The notes below the pieces were generated by a model. The model made no database searches. It saw nothing but the letters and a program-made list of their open reading frames with translations, and was not told the DNA's origin. Made by a program: the position numbers and the translations under genes. Below, one piece after another: positions 6,340 through 14,173 of a stretch of 32,681 nt of DNA; within the stretch, counting starts at the first letter, position 1; every line of letters starts with the position of its first letter. Source of the stretch: an uncultured Bacteroidales bacterium (GTDB taxonomy: Bacteria; Bacteroidota; Bacteroidia; Bacteroidales; UBA932); assembly GCA_944326305.1 (NCBI GenBank), contig CALVDL010000031.1:1-32681 (forward strand), written 5' to 3'.

Positions 6340-9300
6340 TCACTCCACGCCCAGGTCCTTGAGAGTCCTCGGTGCAGGGACTCCAGGCAGAGGCTTGCGG
6401 TCCTTCAGCTGCTCCAGGACTACCTCGATGGCCTTCTCGAGCTGCTGGTCCACTCCTGACTGCTCGAGTATCGGGTCATTGTCTATCAGGATGTCCGGGT
6501 CCACACCGTGATTCTCCACAATCCACTCCCCGGTCGCGGCATCGTAGTTCGTGAAGAACGGCACCCTGATGTCGGTCCCGTCCATATACGGGAGAGAGCC
6601 GCTGATGCCGACTATTCCGCCCCAGGTGCGTGTCCCGATGACGGTACCTATGCCGTTGGCCTTGAAACTCCACGGGAACAGGTCCCCGTCCGAAGCCGAA
6701 TACTTGTTGACCAGCAAGACTTTAGGCCCGTACTGGGTCGCATCAGGGATGGTCCCGGTCTTAGACGATGTCCTGTACATTGTCATCCTGTATGGCTTAC
6801 GCAGGAGGCGTTCTATGATCATCGGGGAGACATTCCCGCCGCCGTTGGCGCGGTCATCAATGATAAGGGCCTCCTTGTCGAGCTGCGGATAGAAGTAGCG
6901 GGCGAACTCGTTCAGGCCTTCAGGCCCCATGTCCGGGATGTAGATATAGCCCACACGGCCGTCGGTGGCCTCCTCGACACGCCTGACATTGTCCTGCACC
7001 CAGGCGTAGTGATATAGAGGGTATTCGTTGTCCACGGGCTTCACCACCACCTTGCGGGCGCCTTCGGCAGAAGGACGGGAATTGACAGTCAGCTCCGTGA
7101 GCACCCCGGCCTTACCGACAAGGAGCTTGTAGATATTGTCCACTGTCAGGACAGAAACTCCGTCAACAGCTATAATATAGTCGCCCTCAGACACTTCCAT
7201 ACCAGGCTCTGCCAGTGGGGAACGGAGTTTCTCGCTGTAAGGCGCACCTGGGAGAATCCTGTCGATGCGGAAGAACCCGCTCTTGTCGCGGCTCAGTCCG
7301 GCTCCGAGCAGCCCCATCATGACACGCTCAGGTTTAGGGTATTCGCCCGGGTTGACATAAGCATGCCCGCAGGCAAGCTCGCCGATCATCTCCCCTATCA
7401 CATAGTTCAGGTCAAGACGGGTCTTCACATAAGGGAGCAGTACTGCGTATTTCTCCTTTATGGCCTTCCAGTCGACTCCGTGCATTGTCTCCACATAAAA
7501 GCCGTCCCTGTAGGCCCTCCATGCCTCGTCAAAAATCTGCGCCCACTCCATGGCATAGTCTATTGGAGCGACCATATCCGACAGATCCACAGGCTTTTCG
7601 AGCGATGCAGGCGAGGATCCGAGCTTGCCTGTATAGAGGCTGCGGCCTTTCATGTAGAGGACATTGTCAGACCCTGGAACAGTGGCCATCACAGCCCCCT
7701 GGGCTATAGTGCGGTCCTCATGAGCCTGGAGGTCATACGCATGGGTGGAGCCGCCACCGAAGTACCATACGCATCTGCCGTCGCTGAAAAAGTTGTAATA
7801 GCTCCCGGCGGAAAGAGGCAGCTTTACGATACGTCCAGGAAGCCCTTCTGGGTCTATGGTGACAGTCACCCCGGACTCTCCGGACTCCGCATCAGAGGCC
7901 TTTTCCTCATGCTTCCTGCCGGACTTCTTCCCGGAGTCCGCGCCGCTGGCAGCCGCCTTGTCCCCACTGTTTTCCCCGGCCACACTCACCGCCTCGTCCT
8001 CAGGAAGGAACGGTGAAGGTATGTCTTCCCGGAGCATAGCCAGATATATCCCGCCCATGCGGGTATAGACATGGTTCCACTCCAGCCGTCCGTAAACCGG
8101 ATTGAAGTCCCTGTCGGACTCGAATATGAGGTATCTGCCGTCGGTGCTGAATACAGGTGAAGATGAATTGTACCATTTCTCGGTCACAGGATATTCCTTG
8201 CCGTCGGCAAGATTGTATACATAGACTACCGAGAAATCGTTGGAAGCCGGCTTGGTATAAGTGATCCAGCGGCTGTCCGGAGAGAACGACACATCGAAGA
8301 ATTCGCCCTCCGGGTTCTGGAGCAGGGTCTTTTTCTCCTTTGTGGCCACATCCACGGACACCACCCTGTTCTTGCGGTCCGTGTAGATGAGGCTCTTGCT
8401 GTCAGGGCTCCATACAAGACTGCGTATGTATGTGTCAGAGCCATCTGTAAGCTGCACAGGGTCACCTCCTTCCGAAGGCTGTAGATAGACCTCTGTCTCC
8501 CCTGTCCTGTCCGAGATGTAGGCTATGTACCTGCCGTCAGGGCTCCAGTCGGCCCCGCGCTCGTTGGCTCCCGGGGTCCTGGTGATGTTCCTGGTGACGC
8601 CCTCCCCGGCAGGCACATCGAACACCTCGCCGCGGGCCGTCACCGCCAGACGCTTCCCGTCAGGGGACAGTCCTGCGGCAGTAAGGTCCCCGGCCACATG
8701 GCGAAGCTCGCTGCGGGCATACACATTCTCGGCATTGAGAGTGATATGTATCCGCTCGCTCTTTCGGGTCGCAGGGTCGAGACGGTACAGATACCCGGCG
8801 TGCTCATAGACAATCGTCCTGCCGTCCGTGCTCGGGAACTTGACATCATAGTCGGTATATCCGGTCACTTTCTCCGTAGTCCCGGTCTTTGTATTATAGG
8901 CAAATACATTCATCGTCTTGTCCCTGTCGGAGATGAAGAAGATTTCGTCCCCGATCCACATCGGGATGATGTCCTGGGCCACATTGTCAGTGACGTTCTC
9001 TACCTTCTTCGCGGCAGGGTCGTAAATCCAGATGTCGTCCGCCATGCCGCCACGGTAATATTTCCATGTACGGAACTCGCGGAACACCCTGTTGTAGGCC
9101 ATTCTCTTCCCGTCAGGAGAAAAGCTGCAGAACCCGCCTTCAGGCAGGGGCAGGCATTCAGGCATTCCGCCCTCAGGGGATACTTTCCAGAGCTTGCCCG
9201 CAAACCCGTCCCCGATGCGGTTCCTGTAGACCACCTTCCCGTCAGGGGACCAGGTCAGCACCACATTGTTGGGCCCCATGCGGTCGCCCACGTCATCACG

Positions 9301-9627
9301 CGGGTTGGTGGAAGTCCAGCTCAGGCGGCGCGGCTCCCCGCCTTCCGCCGGGATAATATAGACCTCACGGTTACCGTCATACTCGCCGGTAAAGGCAATA
9401 TATTTTCCGTCAGGAGAATAGCGAGGAAAAATCTCATACCCGACATGTGAAGTCAGGCGCCTTGCCTCACCTCCTGCCAATGGGGCGCTGTAAAGGTCCC
9501 CGGCATACGAGAACACCACGTCAGTCCCGTTCGTGGCCGGAAACCTGAGCAGCCTGGCCTCATCCTGTGCATAAGCACCCGCTGCAAGGCCCATGGCCAG
9601 CATGGACAATAAAAAGACTCTTTTCAT
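6340..9627 (-). CDS. Secreted tricorn protease homologue (S41 family)
   Basis: The 1095-residue protein has a signal peptide (1-20, ending AYA before QDE), so it works in the periplasm or outside, unlike the archaeal enzyme. Tricorn proteases trim oligopeptides. Domains in order: WD40/TolB-like propellers from about 25 to 545 with many SPDGK-type repeats; a low-complexity charged linker at about 548-587; the rest of the second propeller; a helical core domain from about 690; a PDZ domain at about 775-865; and the S41 catalytic domain. Catalytic candidates are His755 in CGHAYV, Ser979-Asp980 in NKYSASDGD, and Glu1038 in ENHGVDPD, so it looks active. The start is an ATG with a typical n-region (MKR). 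Copy B of the repeated upstream element precedes it. Confidence 0.93.
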   Translation of the reverse strand: MKRVFLLSMLAMGLAAGAYAQDEARLLRFPATNGTDVVFSYAGDLYSAPLAGGEARRLTSHVGYEIFPRYSPDGKYIAFTGEYDGNREVYIIPAEGGEPRRLSWTSTNPRDDVGDRMGPNNVVLTWSPDGKVVYRNRIGDGFAGKLWKVSPEGGMPECLPLPEGGFCSFSPDGKRMAYNRVFREFRTWKYYRGGMADDIWIYDPAAKKVENVTDNVAQDIIPMWIGDEIFFISDRDKTMNVFAYNTKTGTTEKVTGYTDYDVKFPSTDGRTIVYEHAGYLYRLDPATRKSERIHITLNAENVYARSELRHVAGDLTAAGLSPDGKRLAVTARGEVFDVPAGEGVTRNITRTPGANERGADWSPDGRYIAYISDRTGETEVYLQPSEGGDPVQLTDGSDTYIRSLVWSPDSKSLIYTDRKNRVVSVDVATKEKKTLLQNPEGEFFDVSFSPDSRWITYTKPASNDFSVVYVYNLADGKEYPVTEKWYNSSSPVFSTDGRYLIFESDRDFNPVYGRLEWNHVYTRMGGIYLAMLREDIPSPFLPEDEAVSVAGENSGDKAAASGADSGKKSGRKHEEKASDAESGESGVTVTIDPEGLPGRIVKLPLSAGSYYNFFSDGRCVWYFGGGSTHAYDLQAHEDRTIAQGAVMATVPGSDNVLYMKGRSLYTGKLGSSPASLEKPVDLSDMVAPIDYAMEWAQIFDEAWRAYRDGFYVETMHGVDWKAIKEKYAVLLPYVKTRLDLNYVIGEMIGELACGHAYVNPGEYPKPERVMMGLLGAGLSRDKSGFFRIDRILPGAPYSEKLRSPLAEPGMEVSEGDYIIAVDGVSVLTVDNIYKLLVGKAGVLTELTVNSRPSAEGARKVVVKPVDNEYPLYHYAWVQDNVRRVEEATDGRVGYIYIPDMGPEGLNEFARYFYPQLDKEALIIDDRANGGGNVSPMIIERLLRKPYRMTMYRTSSKTGTIPDATQYGPKVLLVNKYSASDGDLFPWSFKANGIGTVIGTRTWGGIVGISGSLPYMDGTDIRVPFFTNYDAATGEWIVENHGVDPDILIDNDPILEQSGVDQQLEKAIEVVLEQLKDRKPLPGVPAPRTLKDLGVE

Positions 9628-9640
9628 GATATCACAATAA

Positions 9641-9720
9641 TTAACGTCAGTTCGACGAATTTATGTTTAACAATATTATCCTAAAAATCAATATTTTATC
9701 ATTTATGACCGGAATTCCTG
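9641..9720 (-). repeat. Upstream element copy B
   Basis: On the minus strand it reads GATAAAATATTG (9689-9700), then 31 bases containing TTAGGA, then CGTCGAACTGACGTTAA, ending 13 bases before the tricorn start codon. It matches copy C (32292-32384) in order and exact spacing, and both have ACCGGAAT beyond the first box. The outer inverted repeat of copy C is not kept here; a REP-like palindrome begins instead. Confidence 0.65.
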
Positions 9721-9834
9721 TCATCCCGGGTGTCCCTTCGTCATCCCGAGCATTTTTTTGTCATCCCGAGCAGAGCCGAGGGATCTGTTAATTCCTTCTA
9801 CAGATTTCTCCACTCACTTTGTTCGGTCGAAATG
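9721..9834. repeat. REP-like palindromic intergenic repeat, full copy
   Basis: TCATCCCG recurs at 9721, 9741 and 9761, exactly 20 bases apart. The last begins TCATCCCGAGCAGAGCCGAG and GGATCT, and after a spacer is answered by AGATTTCTCCACTC and TCGGTCGAAATGACA, so the whole forms a long imperfect palindrome. This pattern is a familiar dispersed repeat in Bacteroidota genomes. A half copy occurs at 26791-26833. Confidence 0.7.
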
Positions 9835-10040
9835 ACAATTCATGTCTGTTCATCACCACAATCTTCCTGCACGCTCCTGTGGAAGAGTTATCCGGTACAA
9901 AATTAAACTAAATTCCAGTCGATGTCCGGAAAGGACCGGAAATTTTAAAAGCTGTTTTGAAAAGGGCAGTATGGGTTATCTGGCGGGGCAATCAGAAAAC
10001 ACACGCCGGAAAAGGAAATATGCTGGCAAATGAAGGTCTG

Positions 10041-10276
10041 CACACCTGCAGTAGAGTGATTTATGTAAGTCGTTGACAATATGAGTGTTCCGGGGATAGA
10101 CTGTTTCCAGGTGGGACATTCCAATGCACACCTGCAGTGACCTGTATGCCATCTATGGCCCTGCAATGCCGTTCTTGCACTGCAGGTGTGTCGCAAAGTG
10201 TTACACCTGCAGTTGCATCATCTCTGCAATATACTGATGATTAAGATGTTATCAGAAGTTCCTTACTGCAGGTGTG
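10041..10276. repeat. Five copies of the motif ACACCTGCAGT in both orientations
   Basis: CACACCTGCAG lies at 10041-10051 and 10127-10137, ACACCTGCAG at 10203-10212 (direct), and the complement CTGCAGGTGTG at 10180-10190 and 10266-10276. All five share ACACCTGCAGT; four share CACACCTGCAGT. A degenerate inverse copy (CCAGGTGG) is at 10107-10114. The copies at 10179-10189 and 10203-10213 form an 11-bp perfect stem with a 13-base loop. Spacing is irregular, so this is not a CRISPR array. Confidence 0.65.
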
Positions 10277-10494
10277 CATATCCCTCCCGTCAGCATTGAT
10301 GACAGGCTTCCCTGAAACTCATCCCGGGCCGGGCATTGCTGTAAAGCCGGTACGGTTCTGGCCGGCCCCGCCGGGAGAGGACGGTGCGTACATCTATTTC
10401 ACAGGACAGTTTGCAGCCGTAATGGACTGGCACCGGCGATGAAACCATGCACAGGTCTTCCTCTTTATCCGGAGATGCAAGGGAGGTGCGCCCA

Positions 10495-13317
10495 TTATCT
10501 GACATCGAATCCTGAAAGCAGCTGCAGCTGGTCTGACGGCGGGGTTTCCCCGGGCATCAGAGGAAGGAGTACAGTATATTGCGTACTGCTGATCCCGTCC
10601 ACGACAGAGACATTCCCGAGCCAAGAACCGAGCATATCGATTTCCGCCTGCTTCTCCTCCTTCATGGCCTTCACGGCAGCACTGCATTCCTTTACGACCT
10701 CCCTGCATGTCTTGAGGACCTTACCGTACGCTATGGCCCTTAAGCCCAGTTCCGGCAGCCCAAGGTTTGCATTCACATAGGCAAGTCCCAGATTTACCAG
10801 GTCCACATCCAGTTCCCTCAGCCTTTTCATCTCCTCCAGGCAGGCCCGGTACCTCTGCGGGATATCGATATAGTCGCCATTGTTGAGCTTGTCCTCATCA
10901 TCTATTTTTATGGATATGGCCTTGCATATCTCCCCTGTCGAGGTCTCAAGATAAGTAGTGTATATCTTGTATGCCGGGTCCGTATCCTCTATGAGCAGGA
11001 CAGTCCTGGAATACGCTTCAGTACATCCGGATATGTACGAATCCACATTCTGCGAACCTGAAAAATCAGGACGTTTCCATTGGACACCTATACTTTTGTC
11101 CGTATGGGGAGGTTCAGTAACCACGCTCCTGGAAAGCCTGGACGCCTTAGGGATATCCAGAGCCAGGACATCTTTCGTCAGCCTTATATCGTAGAAAACG
11201 TACTGCCCGGAAGTATTGTTCGTATTTGCAAGCCAGAACATGAGCTGTCCGCACCCGTTGACAGGCACCGTGACAGTCTGCGGCTCCATTGTCTCATATA
11301 CGGTAAGTTCGGCAACGACCTTCTGGTCGGCTCCGATAAGCAGGGTTTCTTTATAATCGGACGGGGTTTCCGAGAACGGACGGTAGCAGGCGACAGTAAA
11401 AGTCAGGCTGTTGTATTGCCCGTATGTATTGAACGCCGCACATGAATTCTCTATGGCAGTCCCTCCTGCCGCAAGCATCAGCAACGATGCCGCACCTATT
11501 AGTGTACTCCCTACAACGGCCCCGCCGACAGCTGCACCTGCAGCGACGAACGCCGAACCTACAGCCGCACCTCCTATGGCCCCCGCCATTGCATTGTCCG
11601 TCCCGGACAGGACGCCATGGTCAAGAGAAAAATGTACACTGGTCTGGAGCATGAAACCCTTGTTGATACGTGTCCCGTCCGGCATTTCGAAATATCTCCT
11701 CTGGGTACTTCCGTCATAGAATATCTTGTCCCGCTCGTCCTCCTTTGTCGAGACATAATGAATGTAAGGAGCGCCGAGGTCTATCAGGTCCGTCTCATAC
11801 GGGCACTCCGGCACCGGATGTACAAAAAGATCGTTTTCGACAGGCTCTCCCCTGTAAACCACAATATCTGCAATACCGTAAGCCCCCACATCCAGGTTCC
11901 CCGACCCTCCGTTTTCAAACCGGAGCTTCCTGCATTTGCCTATAGGGAGGGTGAAATGCTTGTTCGGATAAGTCGCTTTCATAGGCTCCTCGAGGATAAG
12001 CCTGTCATCGGCATAGACCCTTATCACGTCATTTGTCATCGCCCAGCTCTTGCCCACATAACCGGCGGTGAAACTCACATAGTCGAACTCCCTGCCGAGA
12101 TCGAATACCGCATACGAAACGATATTGTCATTCCAGAAATCGGCCTTTTCATACAGGATGAACCCTTCGCTGAACCTGGTACCGCCCATAGAGAACGTTA
12201 TATGGTCGGATTTCCCGTCATATACCTGATGCTCAATCTGCCCGCCGACCGCATAAGGGGGTATGCTGGAAACCAGCCTGCATACATCAGGCAGGGATTT
12301 CAGTCTCGGATTTATATCCTCCGGGACAGCAGCGTCCGCCTCCGGGCCAAAGCCCCCTTCCGGATACAGTACGGCATCAACTATAGCGGCATACATGCTC
12401 TGGTCAGACTGTTCCGTATGGATTGACAGCTGCTGGCATCCACTGACATCCAACACAATACGCTTGGCTATATCCGTCTGGGAAATTTCCAGCTCGTGGA
12501 TGATCTTCCCGTCCGCCTTTATGGTTATCCATCCTTTCCCGCCGCTGCTCCTGTCATTGTCGACAGGGCCGGCAAGGAGGCTTAATGTCCCGAACCTGCC
12601 GCGGAGGTTGAAATATGAAGCCCCTTCCTGTACCCCTATAAGGGCCATATTCATGTTGCAGACAAGTCCGTAATGGTATCCGGTCCCGTTCACATAGACA
12701 GTCTTGTGCTCCGCCTCCGGAGAAACACAGAAATGGTTGTACTGGGCGTACGGCTCCAGGTCTTTCACAAGGAATGTCTCCTGCGCAGGAGCCGTCACCG
12801 GGTTGCCAGTCTCTACCGGTGTCTCCCCTTCCTTCCACAGGCTGACTTCCGCAAACCCTATATCGTCTTCGCCCTTGACTATGGCGAATTCGAGTTCATC
12901 CACACCGCTTATGTCAAGCGTCATCCGGCGCGGCACATCGTATTTGCGCACTATCTCATCCGCTATCTTCCTGCCGTCGGCATACACGGTGACGACAGCC
13001 GGTTCATTGTCGAACGACTCCGGATCGTATATCCTTCCCAGGACGAACATTATGGATTCATACTCACCCCCGAGACGGAAGCTGGCATGCCCCGGCACAT
13101 AAGGTGCGAGGGTACTTCCGATCGTAAATCCGGCATGCCAGTCCAGGCCTCCGGCCAGATTCATTGCAGGAGAATTCCCTCCTGTATATTTATAGGCCCT
13201 GTATGCATAGGAATCCACCGGGGACAATACATTGACAAGGTATCTTGTCTGCGCATGAACCTGCAGAAAAGATATTGCCAGGAAAGACAGGATGAGCAGT
13301 ATACGTTTCATAGCCAT
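10495..13317 (-). CDS. Secreted protein with four NPCBM-like repeats and a glycine-rich insert
   Basis: The 940-residue protein has a signal peptide (about 1-22, ending HAQ). Four repeats at about 25-165, 180-322, 345-492 and 508-715 resemble the NPCBM carbohydrate-binding fold: each has a strand with a short turn (VYADGRKI 111-118, IKADGKII 266-273, VYADDRLI 434-441, IGADQKVV 661-668) and a later strand (LDISGVDELEF, LDVSGCQQLSI, LPIGKCRKLRF, VPVNGCGQLMF). Inside the fourth repeat, about 576-620 is a glycine/alanine-rich hydrophobic insert with GxxxG-type spacing, like glycine zippers that enter membranes. The C-terminal 200 residues include a helical, charged region (about 830-900) that I cannot place. 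No catalytic domain is visible. It follows the DUF1963 gene by 5 bases. A surface glycan-binding or membrane-inserting role is an inference. Confidence 0.75.
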   Translation of the reverse strand: MAMKRILLILSFLAISFLQVHAQTRYLVNVLSPVDSYAYRAYKYTGGNSPAMNLAGGLDWHAGFTIGSTLAPYVPGHASFRLGGEYESIMFVLGRIYDPESFDNEPAVVTVYADGRKIADEIVRKYDVPRRMTLDISGVDELEFAIVKGEDDIGFAEVSLWKEGETPVETGNPVTAPAQETFLVKDLEPYAQYNHFCVSPEAEHKTVYVNGTGYHYGLVCNMNMALIGVQEGASYFNLRGRFGTLSLLAGPVDNDRSSGGKGWITIKADGKIIHELEISQTDIAKRIVLDVSGCQQLSIHTEQSDQSMYAAIVDAVLYPEGGFGPEADAAVPEDINPRLKSLPDVCRLVSSIPPYAVGGQIEHQVYDGKSDHITFSMGGTRFSEGFILYEKADFWNDNIVSYAVFDLGREFDYVSFTAGYVGKSWAMTNDVIRVYADDRLILEEPMKATYPNKHFTLPIGKCRKLRFENGGSGNLDVGAYGIADIVVYRGEPVENDLFVHPVPECPYETDLIDLGAPYIHYVSTKEDERDKIFYDGSTQRRYFEMPDGTRINKGFMLQTSVHFSLDHGVLSGTDNAMAGAIGGAAVGSAFVAAGAAVGGAVVGSTLIGAASLLMLAAGGTAIENSCAAFNTYGQYNSLTFTVACYRPFSETPSDYKETLLIGADQKVVAELTVYETMEPQTVTVPVNGCGQLMFWLANTNNTSGQYVFYDIRLTKDVLALDIPKASRLSRSVVTEPPHTDKSIGVQWKRPDFSGSQNVDSYISGCTEAYSRTVLLIEDTDPAYKIYTTYLETSTGEICKAISIKIDDEDKLNNGDYIDIPQRYRACLEEMKRLRELDVDLVNLGLAYVNANLGLPELGLRAIAYGKVLKTCREVVKECSAAVKAMKEEKQAEIDMLGSWLGNVSVVDGISSTQYTVLLPLMPGETPPSDQLQLLSGFDVR

Positions 13318-13322
13318 AAGTT

Positions 13323-14009
13323 TCAGGAAGAAAGCACAATGGCCCTCACGTCACTGAAATCGGATTTTTCCAGGTCATGAGGGGAAATAAGGAAATCGAG
13401 CACTCCTGTATCCATGAAATTCAGGGAGAAATCCTCACCTTCGAAAGAATCGACCTGCAGCAGGATCATCCAGTCCTCAAAAGGAGGGTCCCACGTCTCC
13501 CACGGACGGTGTACCGGAGAAGCGAAGACAGCATGTTCATCCAGAAGCTCCCCGGGCTCATGGCTGAAATGTATCCGGAGGGGTCCAGGAAAGCACGGGA
13601 AGAGGTGTCCATCCTCCAGGACCGCCTCTTTAAGACCTTCACACGAAGGGGAATACACTACCCTGACCGCATCACTGCCGCTTATGCTCCCGCCGATACA
13701 TTCCGTTGCATCGCCGTAGCCGGCATAACAGTCTATCTTGGCGAAAAAATACAGCATCCCTTCGTGCGGGAGCATGCTTCCAACGTCATACGGGGCGAAT
13801 TCGCCCAGGTTTATCTGGCATACAAAAAAATACGGGTATTCATCACCTGCATCATCCATATAGCAAGGGTATCTGCAGCCTGAGGGAAGGTCAGGGGCTC
13901 CCCAGAAACGGGAGACCCCTTCCGGAAGCAGCCCGGAGGGCTTCGACAGATGCATGTAAACAGGTTCCATAGTCAAGTTTCCGGACTTCAAGGCGTCCGT
14001 GCCATACAA
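13323..14009 (-). CDS. DUF1963 (YwqG-like) protein
   Basis: This 228-residue protein is recognised as DUF1963/YwqG-like from the block FWGAPDLPSG near 36-45, PYFFVCQINLGEFAP at 59-73, and LPHEGMLYFF at about 80-89. There is no signal peptide, so it is cytoplasmic. The molecular function of the family is unknown; members are often found near immunity and SUKH-type genes of contact toxin systems, but nothing else here shows such a system. The ATG at 14009 is used; internal Met14 is another possible start. Its stop is 5 bases before the start of the NPCBM-repeat gene, so the two are almost certainly co-transcribed. Confidence 0.8.
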   Translation of the reverse strand: MYGTDALKSGNLTMEPVYMHLSKPSGLLPEGVSRFWGAPDLPSGCRYPCYMDDAGDEYPYFFVCQINLGEFAPYDVGSMLPHEGMLYFFAKIDCYAGYGDATECIGGSISGSDAVRVVYSPSCEGLKEAVLEDGHLFPCFPGPLRIHFSHEPGELLDEHAVFASPVHRPWETWDPPFEDWMILLQVDSFEGEDFSLNFMDTGVLDFLISPHDLEKSDFSDVRAIVLSS

Positions 14010-14048
14010 ATTTAAGGCCTTTTAGCCTGTAATACAAATATTTTGGAG

Positions 14049-14071
14049 AATTTAGAGTGCTGTTCTAAATT
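14049..14071. promoter_or_regulatory. Inverted repeat upstream of the DUF1963 gene
   Basis: AATTTAGA (14049-14056) and TCTAAATT (14064-14071) are perfect 8-base arms around a 7-base spacer, 40 bases upstream of the DUF1963 start in the divergent region shared with fkp. Possible operator. Confidence 0.35.
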
Positions 14072-14100
14072 TAACCATCCTCTCAGAATCTGCACCGAAA

Positions 14101-14152
14101 TTTTCATATATAAATTTTATAAACTATTTTTGGATTTATACAAAAATAGTTT
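14101..14152 (+). promoter_or_regulatory. fkp promoter overlapped by a perfect 12-bp inverted repeat
   Basis: AAACTATTTTTG (14121-14132) and CAAAAATAGTTT (14141-14152) are perfect 12-base inverted arms around 8 bases. The left arm contains TATTTTTG (14125-14132), an exact -7 box; TTTT at 14101-14104, 20 bases upstream, is a weak -33 box. The predicted transcript start falls in the loop, which is the layout of a repressor operator. The right arm offers the same -7 box on the minus strand. Confidence 0.55.
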
Positions 14153-14173
14153 CCGAATCTACCTTATAATACA

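Larger units (their letters stand above)
9628..10494. other. Gene-free stretch of 867 bases with repeats
   Basis: No reading frame here looks coding. Contents in order: upstream element copy B (9641-9720), a REP-like palindrome (9721-9834), an AT-richer stretch with nothing recognised (9835-10040), five copies of an 11-base motif (10041-10276), and a stretch up to the stop of the NPCBM-repeat gene with nothing I can name. Short open frames, such as one of 63 codons from 9842, have no family features. Confidence 0.6.

Noticed and set aside
9842..10033. 63-codon gene on the plus strand in the gene-free stretch
   Set aside because: No promoter, no recognisable motif, and composition unlike the neighbouring genes.
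10041..10276. CRISPR-like array
   Set aside because: Repeats are 11-12 bases, occur in both orientations, spacing is irregular (about 12 to 75 bases), and no cas genes are present.
14121..14152. Invertible promoter switch of the capsule type
   Set aside because: Only 8 bases lie between the arms, so inversion would not move a promoter, and no recombinase gene is nearby.
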